A stretch of DNA of 33,786 nucleotides from Candidatus Moraniibacteriota bacterium (GTDB lineage Bacteria > Patescibacteriota > Minisyncoccia > Moranbacterales > GCA-2747515), in the NCBI GenBank assembly GCA_018401135.1, contig JAGYLL010000006.1, positions 1 to 33,786 on the forward strand, read 5' to 3'. The position numbers and the translations under genes were made by a program. Below, in pieces: positions 24,218-32,967 of this stretch. The notes under the pieces were generated by a model. It saw only the letters and a program-made list of their open reading frames with translations. It searched no databases and was not told the origin of the DNA. The stretch's first letter is position 1; every line of letters begins with the position of its first letter.

Positions 24218-25147
24218 TCAATTTTTCCGGTTTTTAGCAATATCTAGACGAGAGAGAGTGTTATCATATTCTTTGCTCCTTTCAAGAGAAATATTTGACG
24301 CATTTTTTATAATTTTTTCTACGACGAAAGGATTCATTTTTGCCTGAGAAGCAATTTCATTGACATTGTGTATATGTTTCTCTTCACGAAGAGAGAGTAC
24401 TTTTATTGCTGATCGAACAGCAAAAGCAAACATAGGAAGAAGATATGATGAATTTTCTCCTTGCCGATATTGATCTCTTACAAGAAAAAGAGATTGGGAA
24501 ATATTTTTAGATCCTAAGGTATCGAGAAGAGTAAATATAATGGAATCTCCTGTTTCTCTTATTAAATTTTCTACATCTTTTTTTGTAATTTTTCCCTTCT
24601 CTTGAGAACCAAAGAATAATTTCTCTGCCTCATTAGTAAATCGAAAGAGATCTCCCTGGGTTCTTTTTACCACCTCATCTACAGCATTTTCTTCAAAAAC
24701 TACTTCTGGATATGTTTTTTGTATATAGAGTTCTATCCACTGTTTCAAAGAAGCTCCTTTGAGAAGTTGAAATTCTTCTTTTTTCTGAGATTTTTTTGTT
24801 AATTCCTTATACAATCGAAGACGTTTGTCTACATTTCCCGCGCTAACAACGACACAAACATCATCCGAGTCAAATGTCATTTCTTTTATGTACTCCACTA
24901 TCTCATCAGACTTTTCTTTTTTAAGAGAAAATAAACCAGAAATTTGAACAAAGATACGAGAAGAAAAAAGATTGCCTCCTCGAATTCCCTCCAAAAAAGC
25001 AAAAACTTTTTTATGTTCTTCTATTTCTTCTATGTCTATTTTTCTCAACTCAGCTTTTTCTTTTTTTTCAGAGAAAAACTGCTTTCTTTGAGAAAGCAGT
25101 TTTTCATGTACTCTATACATATCTTCTCCATAAAGAAAAACGAGCAT
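24218..25147 (-). CDS. holA: DNA polymerase III delta subunit
   Basis: 309 aa, typical HolA length. Delta opens the beta sliding clamp inside the clamp loader. It begins LVFLYGEDMYRVHEKL, then has FLEGIRGGNLFSSRIFVQISG, VCVVVSAGNVDKRLRLYKELTK, TQGDLFRFTNEAEKLFF, FTLLDTLGSKNISQSL and LPMFAFAVRSAIKVL, followed by MNPFVVEKIIKNA. These are the usual order of AAA+-like and collar segments, without a working P-loop as expected for delta. Starts 6 nt after the DUF3048 gene, so co-transcription is likely. Confidence 0.9.
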   Translation of the reverse strand: MLVFLYGEDMYRVHEKLLSQRKQFFSEKKEKAELRKIDIEEIEEHKKVFAFLEGIRGGNLFSSRIFVQISGLFSLKKEKSDEIVEYIKEMTFDSDDVCVVVSAGNVDKRLRLYKELTKKSQKKEEFQLLKGASLKQWIELYIQKTYPEVVFEENAVDEVVKRTQGDLFRFTNEAEKLFFGSQEKGKITKKDVENLIRETGDSIIFTLLDTLGSKNISQSLFLVRDQYRQGENSSYLLPMFAFAVRSAIKVLSLREEKHIHNVNEIASQAKMNPFVVEKIIKNASNISLERSKEYDNTLSRLDIAKNRKN

Positions 25148-25153
25148 ACATTT

Positions 25154-26422
25154 TTATTCTTCTTCACGAACATTATCTTCACTACCATCTTCAACTTTCT
25201 CCCCAGCACCCTCTTCCAATGGAGTCCAGCGAATAGTTTGTCCTGGCTCAAGAACCTCTACCCATACTTGTCCGACAACAAACACTATTTCTTTTCCAGC
25301 TTCATCATAAAAATACAATTTACTTGCAATATCTTCCTTATTTTTCTTCCAATTTCCTCGATATTCCTTCCCGTTCATATAATAATATGCCTGTCCACTA
25401 TCTACGGTATCAAACCATGGATCGCCAAGCTCTAGATTATTATATCTCCCGACACCAGAGCCAATACCAGCTTCTTCATCATCAGGAACTAAGTCCCATG
25501 GACTCTCTACCCCACGAGAAGCATAGTCTATAGAAAGATTGATTTGTTCTGATTTTGCTACCAAAACAACGACATTTTTTGGAGCGATACGCTCTCCATT
25601 ATTTCGATCTTTATCCGAGATATCATCCCAAAAACGAATATAGGAGTTTGTTTCTTTGTCATATTCATATTCCACATCATAAGGATTTGCAAAAGCTACG
25701 CGAAGCGTTCCTCCCCCTGGACGATCAGAAAGTGGTGCGTCTGTTTGGAAAGGGTATCCTTCAAATGTCGTCTCTTGTCTGTATCCTAAATCTTCTACTG
25801 CCTGGAGAATGCTTTCTCTTTTCATATGACCAGAATCTTCCATTCGCATAATGGGATCACTTTGCCAATTCCAACGATCACAATATTTTCCAGAGTACAC
25901 AAGACAATCAATATTATCAATAACATCTTTTTTGAGAAGCTCTAAAGCAAACACCGAACCTCCCCAATGAGCAAAGACAGCATCTAAACCTCGAGCAATA
26001 TGGATATAGTCGTGCCGAGAGCTTCTCATAGCACCAACTTCATCAGGAATTTCACACTGATAGACTCCCATAAGACGAGTTACGCTTGAAGTATAGGCTG
26101 GCATTTCAAAAACCATATCTGCCTGAGAAAACCCCGCTGCAGGACGTGCTTGTTTGTCTGCTGGTTGCATAACAGCTATTGGTCTCTTATTCCAATTTGC
26201 ACACTCTTTTCCCGAAAGCCCACTTCGATTTCCATCAACAAGTCTACTTGAAATTTCTGAGGGCTGTTCTACTTGTCTGCGAATTTCATCTACACGACTA
26301 GCACGAATTTTATCTTTGAAATAAAAGAAATAACTCAGAAGAAAAACAAGAAAGATCAAAAAAAGCAACAGGAAAAGCATCTGTTTTTTATCTTTCATTA
26401 TATTTTTTAATAATTCTTGCAT
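25154..26422 (-). CDS. DUF3048 (YerB-like) membrane-anchored extracellular protein
   Basis: 422 aa with one N-terminal membrane anchor (MLFLLLFLIFLVFLLSYFFYF). The extracellular part carries the DUF3048 pattern: RPIAVMQPADKQARPAAGFSQADMVFEMPAYTSSVTRLMGVYQ, then VGAMRSSRHDYIHIARGLDAVFAHWGGS, and in the second half YDVEYEYDKETNSYIRFWDD and VVVLVAKSEQI, ending with YRGNWKK and GQVWVEVLEPGQTIRW. The molecular function of the family is not established; relatives are surface lipoproteins. Own promoter, and likely in one transcript with holA. Confidence 0.9.
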   Translation of the reverse strand: MQELLKNIMKDKKQMLFLLLFLIFLVFLLSYFFYFKDKIRASRVDEIRRQVEQPSEISSRLVDGNRSGLSGKECANWNKRPIAVMQPADKQARPAAGFSQADMVFEMPAYTSSVTRLMGVYQCEIPDEVGAMRSSRHDYIHIARGLDAVFAHWGGSVFALELLKKDVIDNIDCLVYSGKYCDRWNWQSDPIMRMEDSGHMKRESILQAVEDLGYRQETTFEGYPFQTDAPLSDRPGGGTLRVAFANPYDVEYEYDKETNSYIRFWDDISDKDRNNGERIAPKNVVVLVAKSEQINLSIDYASRGVESPWDLVPDDEEAGIGSGVGRYNNLELGDPWFDTVDSGQAYYYMNGKEYRGNWKKNKEDIASKLYFYDEAGKEIVFVVGQVWVEVLEPGQTIRWTPLEEGAGEKVEDGSEDNVREEE

Positions 26423-26449
26423 ATATTTTTACCTATTTTTTATTTTTTA

Positions 26450-26478
26450 AGTATACACTTTCTTATTATTTTTTACAA
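26450..26478 (-). promoter_or_regulatory. Promoter of the DUF3048-holA unit
   Basis: Minus-strand TTGTAA, 17 nt, TATACT, leader about 22 nt. It lies in the 62-nt gap after polA. Confidence 0.6.
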
Positions 26479-26484
26479 CATTCT

Positions 26485-29190
26485 CTAAAGCTCCCCCCAA
26501 TTTTTCCCACTCGAAATATCCACGGTCAAAGGAACGTGTAATGTATATACATTTTCCATTATATATTTAACTTTTTGACTAAACATTTCTTCGAGGGTCT
26601 CAGGTATTTCAAAAATAAGTTCATCATGAATTTGGAGAACGAGTTTACTATGTTCTTTTTGTGAAAAAAATTCTTTCTCACAAGCAATCATAGCAAGTTT
26701 CATAATATCAGAAGCAAGTCCTTGTATAGGAAGATTAACCGCCATACGCTCTCCTGAAGAAACTACTTGAAAATTTGAACTCTGTATTTCTGGAATATAT
26801 CTTCTTCGACCAAGCTCTGTTTCTACATATCCCGTTTCTTTCGTATCTTTTTTTATCTTTTCTATATACTGAGCAAGTCCTGAAAAAGTATGCATATACG
26901 AATCAATAAATGTCTGTGCCTCTTCTCTTGAAACCCCCGATGCATTCATAAATCCAAATATCCCCATACCGTAGAGAACTCCAAAATTAAGGACTTTTGC
27001 TCGACGACGCATCGACTTTGTCACTTCTTCTTGTGCTACCCCAAAAACTTCGCTTGCTGTTATGGTATGAATATCTTTTCCTTTATGAAAGGCTTCAATC
27101 ATTTTAGCGTCTTCGCTCACGTGCGCTGCACATCGAAGGTCTATTTGAGAATAATCAGCGCTCACAAGAATAGTCCCCTCTTTGGCGACAAAAGCCTTTC
27201 GTAAAAGCCTTCCTAACGTACTTTTTATGGGAATATTTTGAAGATTAGGATCTGTTGATGATAATCGTCCTGTAGCAGTTATTGTCTGTTGAAATGTTGT
27301 GCGAATTCTTCCATCCTCTTCTACAAGTTTTGGAAGTGTCTCTATATAGGTAGTTTTAAGTTTGAATCTTTCTCGATACATCTCGATTGCCTCAGCAATA
27401 GGATAGGTTTTTTTCAGTTTTTGAAGTTCTGCAGAAGCCGTAGAATACCCTGTTTTCGTTTTTTTGATATTTTTTGTTTGTATCTGCAAATGATCAAAAA
27501 GAATTTCTCGTAATTGTTTCGTAGAGTTAATATTAAATTCTCTTCCAGCAAAGTCATAGATACGCTTTTCGAGTTCTTCTATTTCTTTATTTACCACCTC
27601 GGAAACATTTGTAAAAATTTCTTTGTCAAATTGTATTCCATTTCTTTCCATATCAACAAGAATAGGCGCTAAAGGAATTTCTATTGTTTCCAAAACATCT
27701 TTCAATGTTTTTGTATCTTCCTGATGAGCACTTTCTTTTTGTATTCTCTCCTGGAGGTTTTTATGTATGGCAAAAACCATTTCTGCCTTGCGACACAATG
27801 ATTCTTCTTTGGGTGAGAGTTTACCAGCATCATTTATTTCAAAAAGAGCCTCTTGTACACTCACCTCTTCCCACTCCTGGCCTAATTCAGAAAACGCCAA
27901 ACGTTTGAAAGAAATATCTCCCCCCTCCTGCAAAACATACGCCTCAAGAGAGACATCTCCCGCAACCACACCTTCAAATTGAAATCCACAAGAAAGAAAA
28001 AGATGTTTTGCTTCTTTGAGAGAGAAAAATATTTTTCGCACAGAAGATTTTTGGAGAAAATTTTGTATACCCTCTCTCGTTTCCTCATTGAGAACGACGT
28101 AAACAGATCCCTCTGTTTCTTGAGTATAAAAAACGATTCCCAAAAGAGATCCTATTCGAATAGATACTCCCTTCCAATCCAAAACAAGAACGACATCCTC
28201 TTTGAGCGTCTCCAAAAAATCCAAGCATTTTTGTTTCGTGTATATTTTTTCATATTTCTTTGGAGTAACTCCTTTCTTTTTTCCTTTTTTTGAAAATATT
28301 TCTCCTTCTTTTTTCGGAGAAAGTCTTTGCACAAGGGAAAAAAAATGAAAAAGAATAAACTGTTTTTTCACGTTTTCTCGAACAGCGTCTGAAAAAACAA
28401 ACTGGGCTTCCTGCTCTTTAAACTCATCCAAAGCATCTAAGCGAATCGTTCCCAACATTTTGGACTGAAAAGCTTGTTCTTTATCACGTTCTAGTTTTAA
28501 ACGAGAAGAAGGTGTAATCTCATCGAGATGATCATAGATATTTTCAAGTGTTGTGTATTTTTGAAGAAGTGTTGTTGCTGTTTTACTCCCAATACCCGAA
28601 ACACCAGGAATGGCATCTGAAGTATCTCCCGCAAGACCTTTGAAATCCGGAAGTGTTTCTGGGGCAAATCCATATTTTTCCACCACACCCTCACGATCAA
28701 AAAGCACGGTATCTTTTATTCCTCGTCTCATGGTAAACACACGGATATTTTCATCAACCAACTGCAAAGCATCAGCGTCCCCCGTTACGATAATAACGTT
28801 AAAGCCCTTCTTTGATGCGAGTTTTGCCAAAGATCCAATAACGTCATCCGCTTCAAATCCAGATTTTTCATATATGGGTATACCGAATGCTTGTACCACT
28901 TCTTTTACAAGAGGTATTTGTTCATAGAGATCATCTGGGGCTTTAACTCTTTTGGCTTTATATCCCTCAAAGGCTTTGTGTCGAAACGTCGGATCTGAAA
29001 GATCAAACGATGCTATAATATGTGTAGGATGAAACTTTTCGATCACTGAGAGAAGCGTCATCGAAAAGCCATACACAGCATTGACGACTTTTCCTTCTTT
29101 GGTAGTAAGAGGAGGAAGTGCGTGGTAAGCACGATGAATAATCGCATTGGAATCAAGAAGGAGAAGAGTTTGAGAAGACGTTTTTTTCAT
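26485..29190 (-). CDS. polA: DNA polymerase I
   Basis: 901 aa from ATG 29190. The ORF track adds 34 residues that look like a membrane helix and are rejected; LLLLDSNAIIHRAYHAL is the family start and the promoter predicts transcription from this ATG. The 5' nuclease domain has VTGDADALQLV and FKGLAGDTSDAIPGVSGIGSKTA. The middle domain lacks the proofreading DxE (LDWKG where DTE is expected), so no 3'-5' exonuclease, as in Bacillus and Taq. Polymerase motif A is VSADYSQIDLRCAAH, motif B RRRAKVLNFGVLYG and motif C LQIHDELIFEI, all intact. It fills gaps and removes primers. Confidence 0.96.
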   Translation of the reverse strand: MKKTSSQTLLLLDSNAIIHRAYHALPPLTTKEGKVVNAVYGFSMTLLSVIEKFHPTHIIASFDLSDPTFRHKAFEGYKAKRVKAPDDLYEQIPLVKEVVQAFGIPIYEKSGFEADDVIGSLAKLASKKGFNVIIVTGDADALQLVDENIRVFTMRRGIKDTVLFDREGVVEKYGFAPETLPDFKGLAGDTSDAIPGVSGIGSKTATTLLQKYTTLENIYDHLDEITPSSRLKLERDKEQAFQSKMLGTIRLDALDEFKEQEAQFVFSDAVRENVKKQFILFHFFSLVQRLSPKKEGEIFSKKGKKKGVTPKKYEKIYTKQKCLDFLETLKEDVVLVLDWKGVSIRIGSLLGIVFYTQETEGSVYVVLNEETREGIQNFLQKSSVRKIFFSLKEAKHLFLSCGFQFEGVVAGDVSLEAYVLQEGGDISFKRLAFSELGQEWEEVSVQEALFEINDAGKLSPKEESLCRKAEMVFAIHKNLQERIQKESAHQEDTKTLKDVLETIEIPLAPILVDMERNGIQFDKEIFTNVSEVVNKEIEELEKRIYDFAGREFNINSTKQLREILFDHLQIQTKNIKKTKTGYSTASAELQKLKKTYPIAEAIEMYRERFKLKTTYIETLPKLVEEDGRIRTTFQQTITATGRLSSTDPNLQNIPIKSTLGRLLRKAFVAKEGTILVSADYSQIDLRCAAHVSEDAKMIEAFHKGKDIHTITASEVFGVAQEEVTKSMRRRAKVLNFGVLYGMGIFGFMNASGVSREEAQTFIDSYMHTFSGLAQYIEKIKKDTKETGYVETELGRRRYIPEIQSSNFQVVSSGERMAVNLPIQGLASDIMKLAMIACEKEFFSQKEHSKLVLQIHDELIFEIPETLEEMFSQKVKYIMENVYTLHVPLTVDISSGKNWGEL

Positions 29191-29196
29191 AGTATC

Positions 29197-29225
29197 AGTG
29201 TACAATCCCTGTACAAGAAATGCAA
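29197..29225 (-). promoter_or_regulatory. Promoter of polA, predicting a leaderless mRNA
   Basis: Minus-strand TTGCAT, 17 nt, TACACT, then GATACT and the ATG (six nt). It sits inside the rejected 34-codon extension and supports the shorter start. Confidence 0.5.
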
Positions 29226-29276
29226 AAAAAGCTACTATAACACTAAAGAAAAATATAGTAATCATAGGTATCTTGT

Positions 29277-31679
29277 ATGGAAAATTGGCCAATATCGCCC
29301 GATCTCAAAAGAGAAAAACCGTATATGTTTCAAAGACGTCCAAAAGATACTCCCCAATCTCGTGATTTTTTTGGAACTTTACTTTCAGGAAATTATTTCA
29401 AAGATTTTCCTGAAGAAGCAAGACAGAAAATACTTCTTTATTGGAGAGAAAATGGTGTAAAGATACAACTACAATTTCAATACTTTCTCAGCCAAGCAAC
29501 TTCTCCAGAAGCTATGCGTGATCGCATTCAATCTTTTCTTTCCTTTCAAGAAGGTGGTGCTGAAATGATAGAAAAAATTTTCTTTATCGTCTCTTCTCTA
29601 GATTCAAAAAAGTCTGATACTTTATTTTCTCACTACGCTCAGCTTGCTCATTCTTTAGAAGAAAGAGCTCAAAAACTTTCTGATATTTTTTCTGATACTT
29701 TCAAAGGAATCTATGAAAGCTCTCCTGTGCTTAACAAAGAAACAATAACGAAATCTCTTCACCTTCGAGCTAATGCTCTTTTTTCTGAAACAGCAGAGAA
29801 TATTCGCTTAGGAGAAACGATTGATATCTCCGAAACTCTCCAAAAAATACAAGAAGAAGAAACCGCGCAAGAAGCTCTTTTACAAGAGATTTCTCATTAT
29901 GTCGAAACTATACGAACACTTTGTATTGATCTAAGAAAAAATCTTCTCGAAAAAGACGAACTAGCTAATAAAAAAAGAATTTCTCTTCTCGAAGAGGAAC
30001 GCTCTGGTCAAGAAAATGAAGAAGATCAAGAATTTCTCGAAATAGAAATTGCTTCTGCACATTTTGATGATGCAGAACTTGCACACGAACAAGACATTAC
30101 CGATGCTATGATCCTTTCCGAACAAGAAATTTCCCATCTTATCAAAGAATATTCTGATAAAAATCTTTATACAGAAATTCCCCCTTCCCAAAAACAAGCC
30201 CTACTTGGAAAACTCTCTTGTGCAAAAACGCTCTATCAGCATCTCCAGAGAAAATTTGAAGATGTTTTGTATGGACGAGAATCTGCCGTTCTTTCACAAG
30301 AAACGCTTAAAAATCTTTCTCTACAAACTATCGATGAAACACCCCCCGAATTACAAAAGGAAAGCATACAAAAATACCCGCCCTATTTTCCTGTTGGTAT
30401 ATCTGCCGATCTCAATCAATGGGAAAAAGTTTTTTCAGAAGAATGCTCTGTTGCCAAACCCATTGAACTTTATGCCTATCTTTTTTGGCTCAATAATCAA
30501 GAATCTCCTGTAGAAATCGTTATCTGCGATACTATACAAATCAATAATTATCTCGCGGAATACCCCCATCTCACTCAGCAAGAATCCTATGAAAAAGCTC
30601 GTCAAATAGGGTCGATCGAGGCACAAACCTATAGAAATATTATTGACACCTTTGGTCTCCACAATATTTCTTTGGTTCGGTACGATGAATTTCTTTCCTC
30701 TCCTCATACAACAGGAGAAAGAAAAACGTTTCAAGAATACAAGACTCTCTGCGAAACACTCTCTCAACATCCCCTGTTTGAAGCCGCCTTTCTCAATGCC
30801 GTACAAGAATCTCGAGCACAAACTCCCGAAGAAAAAAAACGTCATATAGGGTATGCCACAGAAGAAGTTGCATGGACTCTGGCGAAACGTGGAACCAAAA
30901 TAGGACATATCAATGAAGCACGTTATGATGCCCTTTCTTTTGCTCTTGAAGTTATCGAAGGAATCTTCCAACAAGAGAACAAAGGAGATATACTAGCACC
31001 AGAAAACGAAACCTTTCTCCAAGAAGTCCTGCAGTCTCTTGGAACTGTTCTTGCTCAAAGTTTTTCAAGAATTTTTGCTAGACTTTCAAAAAACACTCCT
31101 CAATACGACTATCTTAAACAATTAGAAGCCACTTTTTTTGGAAATCCAAAAACTCAAGGCTTTCTCAAGAGATCTCAAGTGGGAAAGAAAAAAGAAGGTT
31201 CATCTCTTACTCCTTCTCTCGTACAACAATACGTACAAAAACATAAACTTTTTGATCGTTATATCAGCCCTTCTGTCTCCTCAGTAAGTTTTGGGTATCG
31301 TCAAGCAGGGAAAAAAGAAGAAAGTGTTGTAAAATTTCGAGAACCCTATAGTACGTATTTTTATGACGATCCTGCGCATATATTTCTTCACGCTGATCAA
31401 ATTGTTGCTGTTCCCCAAGGAGCTCTTTCTGGAAAAATTCTCACCCTTCCTGCACAAAAACAACAAGAATATGCACAAAAAGTTATTCGGCCACTTATCA
31501 TTGAATATTTCAAAACACTCAAAACAGCACCCGAAGATTATTTTCTTTCTTTGGGAAAAGAGAGGGGGGCACTTTTTGAAGAATGCCGCTCTTCAGAGAC
31601 ACTCACCGATCTTCTCTCTTTCGTCCAAAAATACATTGTCCGTCCTTCTACCAATACGACTGCGGATACTGTTTCTTGA
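29277..31679 (+). CDS. Large protein with a central tRNA-dependent cyclodipeptide-synthase-like domain
   Basis: 800 aa. Residues 1-365 are helical and Glu/Gln-rich (coiled-coil-like) and unrecognised. Residues about 365-590 follow the CDPS order: FPVGISADLN (Ser376, the GxS nucleophile position), VEIVICDTIQINNYL (Rossmann strand), ARQIGSIEAQTYRNI, ISLVRYDEFLSSP, PLFEAAFLNAV, then GYATEEVAWTL, where Tyr526 and Glu530 have the Y-x3-E spacing of the catalytic pair. AlbC, as I recall it, has GISAGN, VYVDT, FATAC and NYVLAEAP in this order. CDPSs form cyclic dipeptides from two aminoacyl-tRNAs. The usual size is about 240 aa, so the flanks are large additions. The last 200 residues (SFGYRQAG...YFYDDPAHIFLHADQIVAVP) are unassigned. 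Divergent from polA; 32 nt overlap with trmB. Confidence 0.6.
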   Translation: MENWPISPDLKREKPYMFQRRPKDTPQSRDFFGTLLSGNYFKDFPEEARQKILLYWRENGVKIQLQFQYFLSQATSPEAMRDRIQSFLSFQEGGAEMIEKIFFIVSSLDSKKSDTLFSHYAQLAHSLEERAQKLSDIFSDTFKGIYESSPVLNKETITKSLHLRANALFSETAENIRLGETIDISETLQKIQEEETAQEALLQEISHYVETIRTLCIDLRKNLLEKDELANKKRISLLEEERSGQENEEDQEFLEIEIASAHFDDAELAHEQDITDAMILSEQEISHLIKEYSDKNLYTEIPPSQKQALLGKLSCAKTLYQHLQRKFEDVLYGRESAVLSQETLKNLSLQTIDETPPELQKESIQKYPPYFPVGISADLNQWEKVFSEECSVAKPIELYAYLFWLNNQESPVEIVICDTIQINNYLAEYPHLTQQESYEKARQIGSIEAQTYRNIIDTFGLHNISLVRYDEFLSSPHTTGERKTFQEYKTLCETLSQHPLFEAAFLNAVQESRAQTPEEKKRHIGYATEEVAWTLAKRGTKIGHINEARYDALSFALEVIEGIFQQENKGDILAPENETFLQEVLQSLGTVLAQSFSRIFARLSKNTPQYDYLKQLEATFFGNPKTQGFLKRSQVGKKKEGSSLTPSLVQQYVQKHKLFDRYISPSVSSVSFGYRQAGKKEESVVKFREPYSTYFYDDPAHIFLHADQIVAVPQGALSGKILTLPAQKQQEYAQKVIRPLIIEYFKTLKTAPEDYFLSLGKERGALFEECRSSETLTDLLSFVQKYIVRPSTNTTADTVS

Positions 31680-32475
31680 GCCAATCAGGTTGTAAGTCTT
31701 TACAATATTTCCGACCAATTTCCCAGAAAAAATTGTGAATAGAAAGCATTGTTTCATAAATTTCTTTGTTTTCTACAATAAATCCAATATGAATTTTTTC
31801 TGAAAAGGTCACAAAAGTTACTTTATTACTATACACATTGATCTCTGTTGTAAAAGGATATTTCTTATGATCCACAAAGAGAATTTCTGTAACATCATTT
31901 GCTTTATACCCTTTCATATATTCCAATGCCTCTATGTTATTGGGAATAATAACTTTTTCTTTGATGCCTAATCGTTTTCGTTTCGGTGCGTAGTATTTCG
32001 TATTCCATTCCTTAAGATACCGAGCATATCCAGCAACATCAGAAAATGTAAGGATCTCTTTGCCCCTATTATCATCAAGAGAGTCTTCCAAAACTTGCTG
32101 TATTCCTTCAATTCCTTCAAAAAACCGAACGCCCGGACGACCTGCCACAAGATTGTAATCAGATATAATAGAAGGAAGAGCACTTTCGAGTATGCGTTTG
32201 GCATCATAGGCTTTTTTTTCTTGACGCTCAGCAAACTCTTTGAGTAAAACAGGGTGTTTGAGAAAAAACGTAGCTACTTCACCAAGTGCTTCTTTTTTTT
32301 CTACCACACCCATCTCTTGTAAATCTTCTAGAATTTTATACACCAATCCTCTTTTGATCATTGTTTGTTTAGCAAGAGCGCTTGCTCGCATTTCTCCTCC
32401 TCTGAGAAGGGTTTCGTAGACAAGAGCTTGATTTTTTTCAAGTCCCGCTTGTTTGAAAATTTCTTCGTAATACAT
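31648..32475 (-). CDS. TrmB family transcriptional regulator
   Basis: 275 aa. The N-terminal TrmB winged helix-turn-helix starts FKQAGLEKNQALVYETLLRGGEMRASALAKQTMIKRGLVYKILEDLQEMGVV. A linker coiled coil (ERQEKKAYDAKRILESALP) leads to a PLD-like C-terminal domain (GVRFFEGIEGIQQVLEDSL; ILTFSDVAGYARYLKEWN; EILFVDHKKYPFTTEINVYSNKVTFVTF). TrmB proteins, first known as archaeal sugar-transport regulators, bind palindromes and a ligand. The dyad overlapping its promoter suggests autoregulation, and the divergent transcript at 32635 may be a target (inference). ATG 32475; the 3' end overlaps the CDPS-like gene. Confidence 0.93.
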   Translation of the reverse strand: MYYEEIFKQAGLEKNQALVYETLLRGGEMRASALAKQTMIKRGLVYKILEDLQEMGVVEKKEALGEVATFFLKHPVLLKEFAERQEKKAYDAKRILESALPSIISDYNLVAGRPGVRFFEGIEGIQQVLEDSLDDNRGKEILTFSDVAGYARYLKEWNTKYYAPKRKRLGIKEKVIIPNNIEALEYMKGYKANDVTEILFVDHKKYPFTTEINVYSNKVTFVTFSEKIHIGFIVENKEIYETMLSIHNFFWEIGRKYCKDLQPDWLKKQYPQSYW

Positions 32476-32512
32476 ATATTTTTTGGTACTTTTTATTCTT
32501 TTTTCTTTCTCT

Positions 32513-32541
32513 ATTCTACTCTTTTTATATTATTTTGTCAA
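32513..32541 (-). promoter_or_regulatory. Promoter of the trmB-like gene
   Basis: Minus-strand TTGACA, 17 nt, TAGAAT, leader about 30 nt. Confidence 0.75.
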
Positions 32542-32558
32542 TATTTTATGACAAAATA
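32531..32558. promoter_or_regulatory. Perfect 10-bp dyad, candidate TrmB operator
   Basis: TATTTTGTCA, 8-nt spacer, TGACAAAATA, perfect inverted repeat. One arm overlaps the -35 TTGACA of the trmB-like promoter, so a bound dimer would block it. It is 80-100 nt from the divergent promoter. Confidence 0.65.
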
Positions 32559-32634
32559 CTGCTTTATTATATGTGTTTTTATGTATTTTTTAAGTTTTTT
32601 TATCTATTTTAAGCTAATTATTGTACTTATTATA

Positions 32635-32663
32635 TTGACGAATATAGACAAAAATGCTATACT
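32635..32663 (+). promoter_or_regulatory. Strong promoter into the right-edge locus
   Basis: TTGACG, 17 nt, TATACT, preceded by an AT-rich (UP-element-like) stretch. Predicted start near 32670, with no ORF for the next 340 nt that I accept. Confidence 0.75.
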
Positions 32664-32665
32664 GT

Positions 32666-32940
32666 GTTTTCGATGATAAAAACCCGTACATACTTCTTTC
32701 ATCGAAACCAGCACCTTCTCAATCTTGTTTTCCTCAAAGAGTGATGCGAAAGAAAACTCTTTTCTTATCCAAAAGGAAGCTAACACCATCATAATGATAT
32801 TGAGCTTTGTCCTTTTGTATAAAAAATATACATCTTCCTCCGCATCACCCTTTTCGGAAATATTCCACAAAAGGCACTGTACCTTAAAAGAATACCTGTG
32901 TCCGCGTTCGATCTCCCCTTGTAAGAGAGGGAGGGGTCGT
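32666..32940 (+). ncRNA. Candidate structured RNA or long leader with nested hairpins
   Basis: Directly after the promoter: TTTCGATGA pairs with TCATCGAAA (32668-32707); GTGATGCG (32741) pairs perfectly with CGCATCAC (32848) and encloses CAAAAGGA/TCCTTTTG plus AAGCT/AGCTT; then CCTTTT-GGAA-ATA-TTCC-AAAAGG (32849-32874); then a CTCCCC-rich hairpin near 32910-32935. The pairing is nested and regular, unlike coding sequence. No tRNA, tmRNA, RNase P or SRP signature was found. It may be a leader controlling the downstream genes or a stand-alone RNA. The 476-nt region 32476-32950 otherwise holds only promoters and the dyad. Confidence 0.45.
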
Positions 32941-32967
32941 ATGGAAAATAGACACAGATATTTATAG

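Noticed and set aside
29191-29292. 34-residue N-terminal extension of polA (membrane-like)
   Set aside because: It covers the polA promoter, and the family start LLLLDSNAIIHRAYHAL follows the internal ATG at 29190.
30435-30974. 179-aa minus-strand ORF within the CDPS-like gene
   Set aside because: Shadow of the 800-aa frame, Cys/Phe-rich translation, no supporting signals.
32725-32967. 80-aa plus-strand ORF in the structured region
   Set aside because: Starts at TTG without a ribosome site, crosses perfect inverted repeats, and its translation is not protein-like.
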